Assembly (NCBI GenBank): GCA_023460515.1
Contig: JAEWPS010000012.1
Location: 8,084 to 72,083 of the forward strand
Source of the DNA: Bacillota bacterium
GTDB lineage: Bacteria > Bacillota > Clostridia > TANB77 > CAG-465
Length of the DNA: 64,000 nucleotides
Reading direction: 5' to 3'
Made by a program: the position numbers and the translations under genes. A model generated the notes under the pieces. It did no database searches. It was not told the DNA's origin and saw nothing but the letters and a program-made list of their open reading frames with translations. Shown here in pieces: positions 17,877 through 27,792 of the stretch. Each line of letters begins with the position of its first letter. Within the stretch, counting starts at the first letter, position 1.

Positions 17877-17917
17877 AAAAAGACTACTAAATAAGAGTAT
17901 TTAGTAGTCTTTTTTTA
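17877..17917. terminator. Bidirectional terminator between the membrane protein and glmS
   Basis: A perfect 17-bp stem (left arm 17877-17893, loop AGAG, right arm 17898-17914) starting with A5 and ending with T runs, placed between convergent genes. Confidence 0.9.
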
Positions 17918-17932
17918 TCTAATTTAAATTAA

Positions 17933-19738
17933 TTATTCAACGGTAACTGATTTAGCTAAATTTTTAGGTTTATCTATATCACATTTTCTGTTTTTTGCTG
18001 TATAGTAAGATATAAGTTGAAGAGCAGTAACCACTGAAAGTGATTGTACAAAATCTGTACTAGTAGGTAAAACTAATTTAATATCATAGAAATCACCAGT
18101 AGTATCTAATTCTTCATTTGTTATAAATACAACAAATGCACCTCTTGCTTTAGTTTCTTTTATATTACTAATTGTTTTTTCATATAAGTTTTTGTCTGTT
18201 GCAATAGCTATTATAGGTGTTTTATTTTCAACTAAAGATATAGTTCCATGTTTTAATTCACCTGCAGGATATGCTTCACTATGCATATAAGATATTTCTT
18301 TTAATTTAAGAGATCCTTCCATACACATAGCGTAGTCTGCGCCTCTACCTATAAAGAAAAGATGTTCTTTTTTAGATATACTTTTTGCAATTTCTTTATA
18401 TTCATCAACTTTAAGTAAAACATAATTTAATATACTTTCAATATTTTTCATTTCTTGAACTATTCTGTTAGCATCATCTAATGACATTGTTTTTCTTGCA
18501 ATTTCAAAAGCTAACGTAGAAAGTATAGCAACTTGAGATGTATATCCTTTTGTAGTTGCTACGGCTATTTCAGGTCCAGCATAAGCATATATTACAATAT
18601 CTGCTTCTCTAGCAATCGTAGAACCAACAACATTTACTATTCCAAGTACGGTAGCACCTTTAGATTTTGCTATTCTAAGAGCAGCTAAAGTATCTGCAGT
18701 TTCTCCAGATTGAGAAACTATAATAACTAATGTTTTATCTGTTATTATTTGATTTTTATATCTATATTCAGAAGCAACATCTACGGTAACTGGTATATTT
18801 GCATAAGTTTCAAATAAGTATCTACCAACAAGTCCTGCATGCATTGCGCTTCCACATGCTACTATATGTATATTGTTATATTTAGTTAAATCTACATCTT
18901 GTAAATATGAAGTATCATTTAAATATCTGTCAAAAATGTTTTTAAGAACTGCTGGTTGTTCATGAACTTCTTTAAGCATAAAGTGTTCATATCCAGCTTT
19001 TTCATATTGTGTATCACTCCAAGTTGCAATATTAACTTCTTTATTTAAAAGTTCACCATCTTCATTATATATTTCTACGCAGTTACTAGTAACTTTTGCA
19101 TATTCATGATGTTCTAATAATATATAATTTTTAGTATAACTTAAGAAAGCAGATACATCTGAAGATACATAATTTTCTCCATCTGCAATTCCGATAACTA
19201 ATGGACTGTCACGTCTTGTAACAAATATGCTATCCTTTTCATCATCAAAAATTATTCCAAAAGCATAAGAACCTCTAAAATTTGCACAAGCTTTTTGTAT
19301 ACATTTTATTTTATCTTTTTCAGTTTCATATACATAGTTAATATATGCACAAGCAACTTCTGTATCTGTATCTGAATTAAAAGTAACACCTTTACTTTTT
19401 AATTCTTCTTTCAAATTAGTGTAATTTTCAATAATTCCATTATGTACTAAAGTAATTTTTCCACTTATATGTGGGTGAGCATTGATTTCATTAGGAACAC
19501 CATGTGTTGCCCATCTAGTATGACCTATACCAGCAGCTCCAAATTGAACTTTAGATTTATTAACTTTTTCTTCTAAGTTAGCTATTTTACCAACAGATTT
19601 TATTAATTTTAAACTATTATCTTTTGTTGTAACAGCAATACCAGCTGAATCATAACCTCTATATTCTAATTTTTTTAGTCCAGCGATTAGGACTTTATTT
19701 ACGTCTTTACTTCCAACGTAACCTATTATTCCACACAT
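17933..19738 (-). CDS. glmS: Glutamine-fructose-6-phosphate aminotransferase GlmS
   Basis: A 601-residue protein of standard length. The N-terminal glutaminase domain starts MCGIIGYVG, so Cys2 becomes the catalytic N-terminal nucleophile; it also has EYRGYDSAG and HTRWATHG. Two SIS sugar-phosphate domains follow, with SQSGETADT and GRGADYAMCMEGSLKLKE, and the canonical C-terminus LAKSVTVE. It makes glucosamine-6-phosphate from fructose-6-phosphate and glutamine, the first step to UDP-GlcNAc for wall and polysaccharide. Its leader contains a glmS ribozyme, so its product should control its mRNA. Confidence 0.97.
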   Translation of the reverse strand: MCGIIGYVGSKDVNKVLIAGLKKLEYRGYDSAGIAVTTKDNSLKLIKSVGKIANLEEKVNKSKVQFGAAGIGHTRWATHGVPNEINAHPHISGKITLVHNGIIENYTNLKEELKSKGVTFNSDTDTEVACAYINYVYETEKDKIKCIQKACANFRGSYAFGIIFDDEKDSIFVTRRDSPLVIGIADGENYVSSDVSAFLSYTKNYILLEHHEYAKVTSNCVEIYNEDGELLNKEVNIATWSDTQYEKAGYEHFMLKEVHEQPAVLKNIFDRYLNDTSYLQDVDLTKYNNIHIVACGSAMHAGLVGRYLFETYANIPVTVDVASEYRYKNQIITDKTLVIIVSQSGETADTLAALRIAKSKGATVLGIVNVVGSTIAREADIVIYAYAGPEIAVATTKGYTSQVAILSTLAFEIARKTMSLDDANRIVQEMKNIESILNYVLLKVDEYKEIAKSISKKEHLFFIGRGADYAMCMEGSLKLKEISYMHSEAYPAGELKHGTISLVENKTPIIAIATDKNLYEKTISNIKETKARGAFVVFITNEELDTTGDFYDIKLVLPTSTDFVQSLSVVTALQLISYYTAKNRKCDIDKPKNLAKSVTVE

Positions 19739-19799
19739 TATATATTTCTCCCTTCAAAATACAAAGCATAAGTAATAATTAGTAGATAGTTAAACCTAC

Positions 19800-19968
19800 G
19801 AAACATTATATACTTTAGTATTTACATATTTTTTAAAAGTAATCTAATAATTTTACTTCTTTGTAATATGTATAACGATAGAAATATCCACCGTAGTAGC
19901 ATCCGCTGATACAATTCGATAACTACTAACCTCGTCATTAACAATTAATGTTAACCATGCGCTAATTG
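19800..19968 (-). ncRNA. glmS ribozyme-riboswitch
   Basis: On the minus strand the leader contains AGCGCATGG, an AT-rich P2 hairpin, GACGAGG, TTATCGAATT and CAGCGGATGC in the same order as in the Bacillus subtilis glmS ribozyme. The arms TAGTAG and CTACTA flank the TATCGAATT loop as the P2.1-type pairing does. The predicted self-cleavage is between A19963 and G19962. Known biology: glucosamine-6-phosphate acts as cofactor and the cleaved glmS mRNA is degraded. The 5' edge is well fixed by the cleavage site; the 3' edge near 19800 (P3/P4) is approximate. Confidence 0.9.
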
Positions 19969-20017
19969 TGCAATACTTTATAATTCACCCCTTTAAAGTA
20001 AATACCAACTTATCTAT

Positions 20018-20046
20018 ATTTTAATATATATTTCTTAAAATGTCAA
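20018..20046 (-). promoter_or_regulatory. Sigma-A promoter of glmS
   Basis: TTGACA-17-TAAAAT on the minus strand. Transcription would begin near 20011, about 48 bases before the ribozyme cleavage site. Confidence 0.72.
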
Positions 20047-20140
20047 GTAAATGTCTAAAATTTAAAAAGTATATAATATATAGTATATGAATTATAGGCA
20101 AAATATGATATAATATGTAGAATTGAAAAGGAGTATTAAT

Positions 20141-20629
20141 ATGATAATAAAAACTTATTTAACTTCAATTGGCAACGTTACAATAGGTGAAGCAGATGGA
20201 TATATTACTAACATATACTTTGGCAGCGATATATTACCAGATAATGTGGAAGTAAAAGAAACACCATTAATAAAAGAAACAATAGAAAAAATAAATCTAT
20301 ATTTGTCCGGTAAATTAGAATATATTGATGTACCAATTAAGTTAGAAGGTACAGAATTTCAAAAACTGGTTTGGAACCAATTGATTAAAGTGTCATATGG
20401 AAAAACGTGTACATATAAAGACATAGCTGTTGCAATAGGTAATGAAAAAGCATGTAGAGCAGTAGGTAATGCAAATAATAAAAACAAAATACCTATAATA
20501 ATACCATGTCATAGAGTAATAGGAACAAATGGAAAACTTGTTGGATATGCTGGTGGATTGGATATAAAAGAAAAATTACTGGGTATAGAAGAAAAGTACA
20601 ATAAAAAGCAAATAAATTACAAAGTTTAA
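20141..20629 (+). CDS. ogt: Methylated-DNA-[protein]-cysteine S-methyltransferase
   Basis: A 162-residue protein with the active-site motif IPCHRV (Cys123 is the methyl acceptor), the preceding GTEFQKLVWNQL and YKDIA elements, and a short N-terminal domain. It repairs O6-methylguanine by a single-use transfer to cysteine. The length and lack of an Ada domain fit Ogt. The ATG at 20141 is preceded by AAAAGGAG; an upstream TTG overlaps that ribosome site and is unlikely. A -10-like TATAAT at 20109 has no good -35. Confidence 0.92.
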   Translation: MIIKTYLTSIGNVTIGEADGYITNIYFGSDILPDNVEVKETPLIKETIEKINLYLSGKLEYIDVPIKLEGTEFQKLVWNQLIKVSYGKTCTYKDIAVAIGNEKACRAVGNANNKNKIPIIIPCHRVIGTNGKLVGYAGGLDIKEKLLGIEEKYNKKQINYKV

Positions 20630-20664
20630 ATTCCTTATAAAGAAGTAAAATTTGTAGAAAAAGT

Positions 20665-20693
20665 TTGAAATGAATTATATTTTATGATATAAT
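20665..20693 (+). promoter_or_regulatory. Sigma-A-type promoter of the phosphohexomutase gene
   Basis: TTGAAA-17-TATAAT, about 20 bases before the ribosome site of the gene at 20714. It may serve much of the polysaccharide region. Confidence 0.72.
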
Positions 20694-20713
20694 ATGGCGG
20701 AGGAGTGATTTAA

Positions 20714-22081
20714 ATGAATTTAGAAGTAAATAAAAACATCAATCCACAGATATATAGAGGCTACGATATTCGTGCTATATATGGAGTAGATTTAGACGAA
20801 AGTGTTGCATATACAATAGGTCTAGGGTTTGGCTCATACATACAAGATAAAGGTTACACAAAATGTGTAATAGGACAAGATAACAGAACTTCAGGTGTTA
20901 GTTTAACTAATGCTTTAATACAAGGTATAACAGAAACAGGAGTAGACGTTACATATATAGGGTTGGTTACAACACCTATGTACTATTTTGCTCAAAAAGA
21001 GTTAAAATTAGATCCAGGTATAATGGTGACAGCAAGTCATAATCCAAAAGAATACAATGGCTTTAAAATGGCTTTTGATGATTTTGGCAATGCTTGTGGA
21101 GAACTTATACAAGATTTTAAAAGATTTGTTGAAGCAGGAAATTTCAAAAAAGGAAATGGAACAGTTACAACAGATGATATACGTGATAGATACTTAAAAT
21201 TAATAAAGAAATCTATCGATTTAGGAGATAAAAAAATAAAAGTTGTTGTAGATAGTGCTAATGGTACTACAAGTATAATAGCAAAAGAAGCATTTGAAAT
21301 GATGGGTGTAGATCTTATTCCGTTATATATAGAATCTAATCCGGAATTTCCAAATCATCATCCAGATCCAAGTGTTGAAAAGAACAATGAAGACTTAAAA
21401 AGATTGGTTCTTGAAAATCATGCAGACTTAGGTATTGGATTAGATGGTGATGGAGACAGAGTTGGTATTATAGATGAAAAAGGTAACATGATATATATTG
21501 ACTTATATGCAATCATTATATGGAGAGATATAATGAGTAAAATAAGTAATAAATCAGCACTATTTGATGTTAAATGCACAAAAGCATTACCAGATGAAAT
21601 AATAAAATTAGGAGGAACACCTGTATGTTATAGAACTGGTAATTCATATATGAAAGCTAAGATGAGAGAAGGTAAATTTGCTTTTGGATCTGAACTTTCA
21701 GGGCATGTATTCTTTAATGATAAATGGCCTAATATAGATGATGGTATTTACGCTGGATTAAGATTAATAGAAATTTTATCTAAAACAGATAAAACTGTAA
21801 GTCAGTTGTTAGAAGGTATTAATAAATACTATGCAACACCAGAACTTAAATTTAAATCAACAGACGAAGAAAAGTTTAAAGTAATAGAAAAAATAAAAGA
21901 GTATTGCATAGAAAAAGCTTATAATATAAACACTATAGATGGTGTAAGGGCTGAATTTGCTGATGGTTGGGCTTTGGTTAGAGCATCTAATACAGGACCA
22001 GATATAACAGCAAGATTTGAAGCAATAACAAACGAAAGAGCTAAAGAACTTGAAGAAGAGTTTATTGGCCTTTTAAAGTGA
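20714..22081 (+). CDS. Phosphomannomutase/phosphoglucomutase
   Basis: A 455-residue alpha-D-phosphohexomutase. Motifs: the phosphoserine loop TASHNP (Ser about 103), the metal loop GDGDRVG (about 243), a sugar-binding GSELSGH region and a C-terminal phosphate-binding RASNTGP. Family knowledge: it interconverts hexose 1- and 6-phosphates, feeding NDP-sugar synthesis. It opens the long rightward polysaccharide region and could supply glucose-1-P or mannose-1-P. Sequence alone does not distinguish ManB-type from PgcA-type preference. Confidence 0.92.
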   Translation: MNLEVNKNINPQIYRGYDIRAIYGVDLDESVAYTIGLGFGSYIQDKGYTKCVIGQDNRTSGVSLTNALIQGITETGVDVTYIGLVTTPMYYFAQKELKLDPGIMVTASHNPKEYNGFKMAFDDFGNACGELIQDFKRFVEAGNFKKGNGTVTTDDIRDRYLKLIKKSIDLGDKKIKVVVDSANGTTSIIAKEAFEMMGVDLIPLYIESNPEFPNHHPDPSVEKNNEDLKRLVLENHADLGIGLDGDGDRVGIIDEKGNMIYIDLYAIIIWRDIMSKISNKSALFDVKCTKALPDEIIKLGGTPVCYRTGNSYMKAKMREGKFAFGSELSGHVFFNDKWPNIDDGIYAGLRLIEILSKTDKTVSQLLEGINKYYATPELKFKSTDEEKFKVIEKIKEYCIEKAYNINTIDGVRAEFADGWALVRASNTGPDITARFEAITNERAKELEEEFIGLLK

Positions 22082-22112
22082 TAAATTTAAAGAAAGGGAG
22101 TAGACAAAAAAT

Positions 22113-24200
22113 ATGAATAGAGTAAAAAATATAATAAAAAATAACTTTTTTTTATCAATAATATTTGCAATATGTATAAGTTTTTTGTCTATTAATTTTA
22201 TACAACCACTCGTTTTTAATGAACCCAAAAGTAAATACGCTTATTTATTTTTAAATGGTACTTTTTTTGTAATAATTTTTTTCGCTTCACTATTTATTAT
22301 TAATTTTTTTAATAAATTAAAAGTTAAAAATGAATTCTTTGCAAGATGGATGAAGCACGGGTTAATTTATTTTTCATTAATGATTGTAATACTAATTATA
22401 CTATGGCCTGGACATTGGGTATGGGATGACTATTGGTTAGTCGAATCTGCTAAAAATTTTCAAATTGATGTATGGCATTCATACTTTACTATAATGTTTA
22501 TGTCATATTCTTTAATGTTAATACCATTTCCGGCAGGAATTTTGATTATTCAAATAACAGGTATAAGCGCAATTTTTGGTTATTTACAAGCTAATATAAG
22601 TAATAGATTTAAGAATAAATGGACAAGTATATTTACGTATATAATATTCTTACTGCCAGCAGTTATTTTAAATAATTTATACCCAATGAGATTAACCATG
22701 TATACATATACAGGACTGTTATTTTTTACTATAATAATATTTGATAGGTTAAACGAAAAAAAACTTACTTTAAGTAAATTATTTGGACTTTACATATTGT
22801 CAACACTTTTAATTTTATGGAGAAGTGAAGGTATCTTATTTGTTGTATTTATACCGATATTCTTATTTTTTGTGTATAGAAAACAGATTAATATTAAAAA
22901 ATCATTATTAATGTTTTTTGTATTTATTGTAACCGTATTTGTATATAATAAAACATTGAATAGTATACCGATTATAAAAACACATAATGATAAGTATGGA
23001 CTCACAATATTTGTAAATCCTTTGTCTATAATGGTACAAAATGAATTAAAAGGCAAAAATATTGAAGAAGACTTAAAAAATATAGATAAGGTATTTGATA
23101 TCGAAGTATTAAAAAAATATTCTTCATATACTGAAATACCTTCATTTTGGAAAGGTCAATTAGTTAAAGAAAATTATTTAGATCATATTAAAGAATTTAA
23201 AAAATCATATATCAATATAATTCTTAATAATCCAATTTCTTTTCTTAAAGCTAGATATAAAACGTTTGTAGCTTCATCTGGAATTGATGAAAATTATTTA
23301 GCTTTTGCCCCAGGAATAGCAGATTATATTTATGAAGTAGATAAAAACAAAATTGTTAATAATGAAATGATAGATAATTTTATAAACGATAATAGATTTA
23401 TGAAACCTATAAATACTGATTTAAAAGCAAATATTGAAGTTCCAATTATTGGTTTGAATTTGAATACAAGAAGTCATATACAAATTATAAAACTTATATT
23501 TTGGAATTTTATGCCTATTATATTTGTATTGTTTTTATTAATGATCTATAGTATTATTAAAAAATATTATTTTATGGCTTTCATATGTTTATCATTTTTG
23601 GGAAGAGTAGTCATAATATTTTTAACTTCTCCAGGTAGTTACTTTATGTATTTTTTACCAGAATATATAATATGTTCAGTTATTATTTTATTAAGCATAT
23701 ATATTAATAGACATAATAAAAATAATGATGTAGAACAAAATATGGCTGTAAATGCTACTAATTTAACAATTACAAATCAAAATAAGTTTATAGCTTCTTT
23801 AAAACAGGCGATTAAATTTTTTAGTATTTCTGGAATAGGATGGATTATTGATATTTGCATATATGCAGCTATATGTAAGGCAAATGTATTACCTGAATTA
23901 GCAAATATGATAAGTTCAATAATTAGTGTGACATTTGTATATATAGTATCAACTAGAAAAACTTTTAATAATAAATCTAATAGTTTAAGTGTTAAGAAAA
24001 AATATATTTTCTATATTATATATCAGATAATTGCAATATTGACGGTATCATTAATAATAGGAAAATTATCATTAATATTAGGAAATTTGAGTATTGATAT
24101 TATTTTGAGCAATGCTGAAATAGCAGCAAAAATTATAGTAACACCATTTATTATGATTATAAACTTTTTATTTATGAAAGCATTAATAGAAAAAGTATAA
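22113..24200 (+). CDS. GT-C-like membrane protein fused to a GtrA domain
   Basis: A 695-residue protein with two parts. Residues 1-540 hold about a dozen membrane helices with a large extracytoplasmic loop; an acidic motif WVWDDYW after helix 3 is typical of GT-C-like and DUF6020-type membrane enzymes. Residues about 565-695 are a GtrA-type four-helix domain (KFFSISGIGWIID, STRKTF, MIINFLFMK). GtrA proteins are proposed to help move polyprenyl-phosphate sugars across the membrane. The fusion suggests that one protein handles both lipid-sugar handling and transfer. Starts 31 bases after the mutase gene. Confidence 0.75.
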   Translation: MNRVKNIIKNNFFLSIIFAICISFLSINFIQPLVFNEPKSKYAYLFLNGTFFVIIFFASLFIINFFNKLKVKNEFFARWMKHGLIYFSLMIVILIILWPGHWVWDDYWLVESAKNFQIDVWHSYFTIMFMSYSLMLIPFPAGILIIQITGISAIFGYLQANISNRFKNKWTSIFTYIIFLLPAVILNNLYPMRLTMYTYTGLLFFTIIIFDRLNEKKLTLSKLFGLYILSTLLILWRSEGILFVVFIPIFLFFVYRKQINIKKSLLMFFVFIVTVFVYNKTLNSIPIIKTHNDKYGLTIFVNPLSIMVQNELKGKNIEEDLKNIDKVFDIEVLKKYSSYTEIPSFWKGQLVKENYLDHIKEFKKSYINIILNNPISFLKARYKTFVASSGIDENYLAFAPGIADYIYEVDKNKIVNNEMIDNFINDNRFMKPINTDLKANIEVPIIGLNLNTRSHIQIIKLIFWNFMPIIFVLFLLMIYSIIKKYYFMAFICLSFLGRVVIIFLTSPGSYFMYFLPEYIICSVIILLSIYINRHNKNNDVEQNMAVNATNLTITNQNKFIASLKQAIKFFSISGIGWIIDICIYAAICKANVLPELANMISSIISVTFVYIVSTRKTFNNKSNSLSVKKKYIFYIIYQIIAILTVSLIIGKLSLILGNLSIDIILSNAEIAAKIIVTPFIMIINFLFMKALIEKV

Positions 24201-24231
24201 TAAATATCAATTATGAAAGGAAATGTTGTAT

Positions 24232-25053
24232 ATGTCTAATAAAAAAACATTATTATTTATACCTATGTATAATTGTGAAAAACAAATAACTAGAGTATTA
24301 AATCAAATTGATGATGAAGTTATGAATTTTATAGATGAAATAATTGTTGTAAATAATAGAAGTGCTGATAATGGCGAAGAAATGGTTATTAACTATATTA
24401 ATTCTAATAAAATAAAAGGTAAGATATCATTATTAAGAAACGATGAAAATTATGGGCTAGGTGGTTCACATAAGGTTGCATTTAACTATGCTATTAATAA
24501 TGGATTTTCTCATATTATAGTTATGCATGGAGATGATCAAGGAAGTATAAAAGATATTTTGCCAATATTAAAAAGTAATGAATATGAAAACTATGACTGT
24601 ATGTTAGGTGCAAGATTTAAGAAGGGTTCAAAATTAATAGGATATTCTAAATTTAGGACATTTGGCAATATTGTATATAATTGCTTGTTTTCCATCGTGG
24701 TTGGTAAAAAAATATATGATTTAGGTTCAGGACTTAATATTTATAGCACAGAAATGTTAAAAGATAAATTTTATTTTAAATTTCCTGATAATTTAGTATT
24801 TAATTATTGTATGATCCTTGCAATTAATTATTATAAGCAAAAAATCAATTTTTTTCCAATAAGTTGGAGAGAAGAAGATCAAACATCAAACGTTAAAATG
24901 TTTAGACAGGCAATTAAAGTTTTAAATTTGTTATGTAACTATTTGTTTTTCAAGAAGAAGTTTATTAATAGTGAACATAGAGCAAATATTGTAAATGATT
25001 ATACTGCATTAAAGATATCTTGTAGTGAAGATGGTAATAATTATGCAAAATAA
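24232..25053 (+). CDS. Family 2 glycosyltransferase
   Basis: About 273 residues with a GT-A fold: FIPMYNCEKQI at the N-terminus, IIVVNNRSADNG, and the metal-binding region VMHGDDQG (a DDQ in place of the usual DxD), then LGARF and DLGSGLNIY typical of polyprenyl-phosphate glycosyltransferases. There is no C-terminal membrane pair, so it is probably cytoplasmic or peripherally bound. ATG 24232 is placed 10 bases after AAAGGA; an ATG nine bases earlier sits inside the ribosome site. Its 3' end overlaps the next gene. Confidence 0.82.
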   Translation: MSNKKTLLFIPMYNCEKQITRVLNQIDDEVMNFIDEIIVVNNRSADNGEEMVINYINSNKIKGKISLLRNDENYGLGGSHKVAFNYAINNGFSHIIVMHGDDQGSIKDILPILKSNEYENYDCMLGARFKKGSKLIGYSKFRTFGNIVYNCLFSIVVGKKIYDLGSGLNIYSTEMLKDKFYFKFPDNLVFNYCMILAINYYKQKINFFPISWREEDQTSNVKMFRQAIKVLNLLCNYLFFKKKFINSEHRANIVNDYTALKISCSEDGNNYAK

Positions 25054-25933
25054 AATAATGGTTTTGATTATACGAACAATGGAAGTATTGACTTTGTTTT
25101 TGTTATTAAAGTCAGTAATGGAATTTTTTAATGGTGAATATAAAATTATAGATGATTTTAATAATATATTTACTGAAAATAATTTTTTAAATATATTATT
25201 TTTGATAACACTATACTGTTTGATACATGCTATTAGAATATTTAGAATTTATATTCTACTTGTAGAAGATAAAAAGAAAGTAAAAGATTTTATAAAAATA
25301 TATTTTACATCTACTTTTGTAAATAATGTTTTACCATTTAAAATAGGCGAAATATACATGATTTTATCTTTTAGTAGAGCATTAAAAAATATTAAAAATG
25401 GAATTGTATTAATATTGTTGAATAGATTCTTTGATGCATTAATATTATTAGCATTATCAATTGTACCAGCATTTATGTATGGTGAATATAGTCAATATAA
25501 CATATATGTTTTTTTATTTGTATTTATATTTGTTGCAATATCTATATATATATCTTTTGAAGGTACATATAAATATTTCAATAGATTGATATTAACTAAG
25601 AGCAAAAGACCAAGAGGTGTTGCATATCTTAATATATTGGACAAGTTTAATGAAATATATAATGATATAAAACATATGATTCGTGGTAGAGGAACAATTC
25701 TATTTTCATTATCTGCTATAATTTGGATTTTAGAATATAATTTTGTCAAAGTGATTTTAAAAATATTTAATGTACCATTTGATTATAAGAAATTTATTCA
25801 GTATATAGATAATGCATTTTTTGGAATATATAACAATATAAGCACAACAAACTTTACTAATATTATATTGTTGCTTATAAGTATAATTTTGATATATATA
25901 TTATCACAGTTTAGAAGGAGTAGAAATAAATGA
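25043..25933 (+). CDS. Flippase-like membrane protein (UPF0104/AglD type)
   Basis: About 296 residues with roughly seven helices. The region FVNNVLPFKIGEIYMI near residue 100 fits the flippase-like family (N-x-x-L-P-x-x-x-G-E), as does NRFFDALILLAL. Distant relative of the gene at 16308. The start is uncertain: GTG 25025, ATG 25031 and ATG 25043 are in frame, all overlapping the previous gene, and none has a strong ribosome site, so coupling is likely. The stop overlaps the next start by 4 bases (ATGA). Confidence 0.75.
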   Translation: MQNKIMVLIIRTMEVLTLFLLLKSVMEFFNGEYKIIDDFNNIFTENNFLNILFLITLYCLIHAIRIFRIYILLVEDKKKVKDFIKIYFTSTFVNNVLPFKIGEIYMILSFSRALKNIKNGIVLILLNRFFDALILLALSIVPAFMYGEYSQYNIYVFLFVFIFVAISIYISFEGTYKYFNRLILTKSKRPRGVAYLNILDKFNEIYNDIKHMIRGRGTILFSLSAIIWILEYNFVKVILKIFNVPFDYKKFIQYIDNAFFGIYNNISTTNFTNIILLLISIILIYILSQFRRSRNK

Positions 25934-27396
25934 AAAAAAATATTATATTTGTTTATGACAATAGAAATGATATAAATTCTGCTATTACTAAGATAGTTGC
26001 CCTTAATACTTATGGGGACATAATATATAAGAGACAAAAGTTACAAAGCATTGTCAAAAATTTAATTTTAAGTGAATGTACAGATATTGATTATATATTA
26101 ATCAATAGAAAGAAAGATATTGAAAAATTGATAGAGGATTTGGATAGAAATAATGAAAATATATATATACATTTTTATTCATCTACAGTTATTACTGATA
26201 TAGAGCAGTTTAAAGTACTTATACAAAAATTAAAGTTTATAGAAGAAAAAATGGTTGTGGACAAAAATAATCCTACAGTGCTAGCTTTCAATAGATCATT
26301 TGAATACAAAAAATTTCTTCAAAATGATTTAATGATGGATCCAAATAATGTTATAGAAGAATATGAAGAAATACAACAAGTAGCAGTTAATGAATGTCTT
26401 AAAAACATCTCTATTTATGAAAATTTTCTTAAGTTTTTCTCGGGTGGGTTTGAAGCTAGACACTTCAATAGCCTTGAAGGTAATGAATATATAGTAACAA
26501 AGAGTTCAACGAATAAAGCAAAAATTAAAGCTGAACATGATTATTATTATTTAATTCCTGATAAGATGAAAAGTTGGTTTGTTACACCTTTTAATTATTA
26601 TGAAGATGATAAAAGAGCATATTATTCGATGGAAAGAATCGCTACTCCAGATGTTGCTTTACAGTGGGTTCATGAGGCAATATCTCTTGATGACTTTAAT
26701 ACGTTACTTAATAAAATAATGTTCTTTGTTAATTTAAGAGAAACAAGTGAATTCACAGAAAAAGAATGTGAAGATTTAAGAAATAATTTATATATTGAAA
26801 AAGTAGAGCAAAGAATAAATCAATTGAAAAATATGAAAGAATATGATAAAATAAAAAACATCTTAAGTATAGGAACCAAATATAAAAATATAGATGATAT
26901 CTATGATGAATATAAAAAATTATATGAGAAAATAATATATAATAAAAAATTTGATTCTAAAAAAGTAATTGGTCATGGTGATTTGTGTTTTTCAAATATT
27001 TTATATTATAAAGATATAAATTTATTGAAGTTCATAGATGTCAAAGGTGCAAATAAAGAAGAAGAATTGTGGACGGATGTATATTATGATTTAGCTAAAT
27101 TATCACATTCTATATGTGGGAATTATGATTTCTTTAATTATGATATGGTAGATATTAAAGTAGATAAGAATTGTGAAATAGAATTTAATATTGAAAAAAA
27201 GGATACATCTCAGTTTGTAGAGATATTTAAAAATAAATTAATAGAAAATGGATATGATTACTTATGTGTAAGAGTGTTTGAAATATCTTTATTTATATCA
27301 ATGTTACCATTACATATTGATAACCCTAAAAAAGTTTTAGGATTTATATTGAATGCTATTAAAATAATAGAAGAGGTGAAAAATTATGGAAAATAA
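25930..27396 (+). CDS. Aminoglycoside/choline-kinase-like phosphotransferase with N-terminal extension
   Basis: A 488-residue protein. Residues 1-130 look like a Rossmann-type domain (NIIFVYDN start). The rest carries the small-molecule kinase fold: HGDLCFSN near residue 344 (the catalytic HGD-x4-N) and FIDVKGA about 20 residues later (metal Asp). It overlaps the upstream gene by 4 bases and the HAD gene downstream by 11, so the three are translationally linked. Inference: it phosphorylates a small alcohol or sugar destined for the surface polymer. The substrate is unknown; choline, glycerol derivatives or a sugar are possible. Confidence 0.72.
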   Translation: MKKNIIFVYDNRNDINSAITKIVALNTYGDIIYKRQKLQSIVKNLILSECTDIDYILINRKKDIEKLIEDLDRNNENIYIHFYSSTVITDIEQFKVLIQKLKFIEEKMVVDKNNPTVLAFNRSFEYKKFLQNDLMMDPNNVIEEYEEIQQVAVNECLKNISIYENFLKFFSGGFEARHFNSLEGNEYIVTKSSTNKAKIKAEHDYYYLIPDKMKSWFVTPFNYYEDDKRAYYSMERIATPDVALQWVHEAISLDDFNTLLNKIMFFVNLRETSEFTEKECEDLRNNLYIEKVEQRINQLKNMKEYDKIKNILSIGTKYKNIDDIYDEYKKLYEKIIYNKKFDSKKVIGHGDLCFSNILYYKDINLLKFIDVKGANKEEELWTDVYYDLAKLSHSICGNYDFFNYDMVDIKVDKNCEIEFNIEKKDTSQFVEIFKNKLIENGYDYLCVRVFEISLFISMLPLHIDNPKKVLGFILNAIKIIEEVKNYGK

Positions 27397-27778
27397 AGGG
27401 ACTATGGTATTTGATCTTGATGGAACTATTTGTCCAATTAAGAAAAAAGACGAGTTATATGAGGATTTAGTACCATATAATGAGATGATAGAAAAAATTA
27501 GAGAATTAAAAGAAATTGGTTTTAGAATAACTATTTTTACTTCAAGAAATATGAAAACGCATGGTGGCAATATAGGATTAATAAATGCAAATACTGCTAA
27601 AATAATATTGAAATGGTTAGATAAATGGGATATACCGTATGATGAAATTATATATGGTAAGCCATGGCCAGGAGAAAAAGGATTTTATGTAGATGATAGA
27701 GCTATAAGACCTAGAGAATTAATTTCAAAAAGCTTCGAAGAATTAACTAAAATTTGTGAAACAGATAAATTAATGTAA
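27386..27778 (+). CDS. HAD-family phosphatase of a capsule-type locus
   Basis: A 130-residue minimal HAD protein: motif I VFDLDGTI (Asp10, Asp12), motif II around FTSRN, and motif III/IV in GKPWPGEKGFYVDDRA. This short form, ending in VDDRAIRPRE, is common in capsule and O-antigen loci, including the Campylobacter Cj1435-like enzymes, where it removes a phosphate from a sugar or amino-alcohol precursor. It overlaps the kinase-like gene by 11 bases and is followed after 14 bases by a nucleotidyltransferase, which makes a kinase-phosphatase-nucleotidyltransferase trio. Confidence 0.8.
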   Translation: MENKGTMVFDLDGTICPIKKKDELYEDLVPYNEMIEKIRELKEIGFRITIFTSRNMKTHGGNIGLINANTAKIILKWLDKWDIPYDEIIYGKPWPGEKGFYVDDRAIRPRELISKSFEELTKICETDKLM

Positions 27779-27792
27779 GGAGGGGTATAAAT

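Noticed and set aside
16182..17917. Mobile segment between two terminators sharing an ACTACTAAA stem
   Set aside because: The similarity is limited to short stems; I see no transposase, longer repeats or target duplication.
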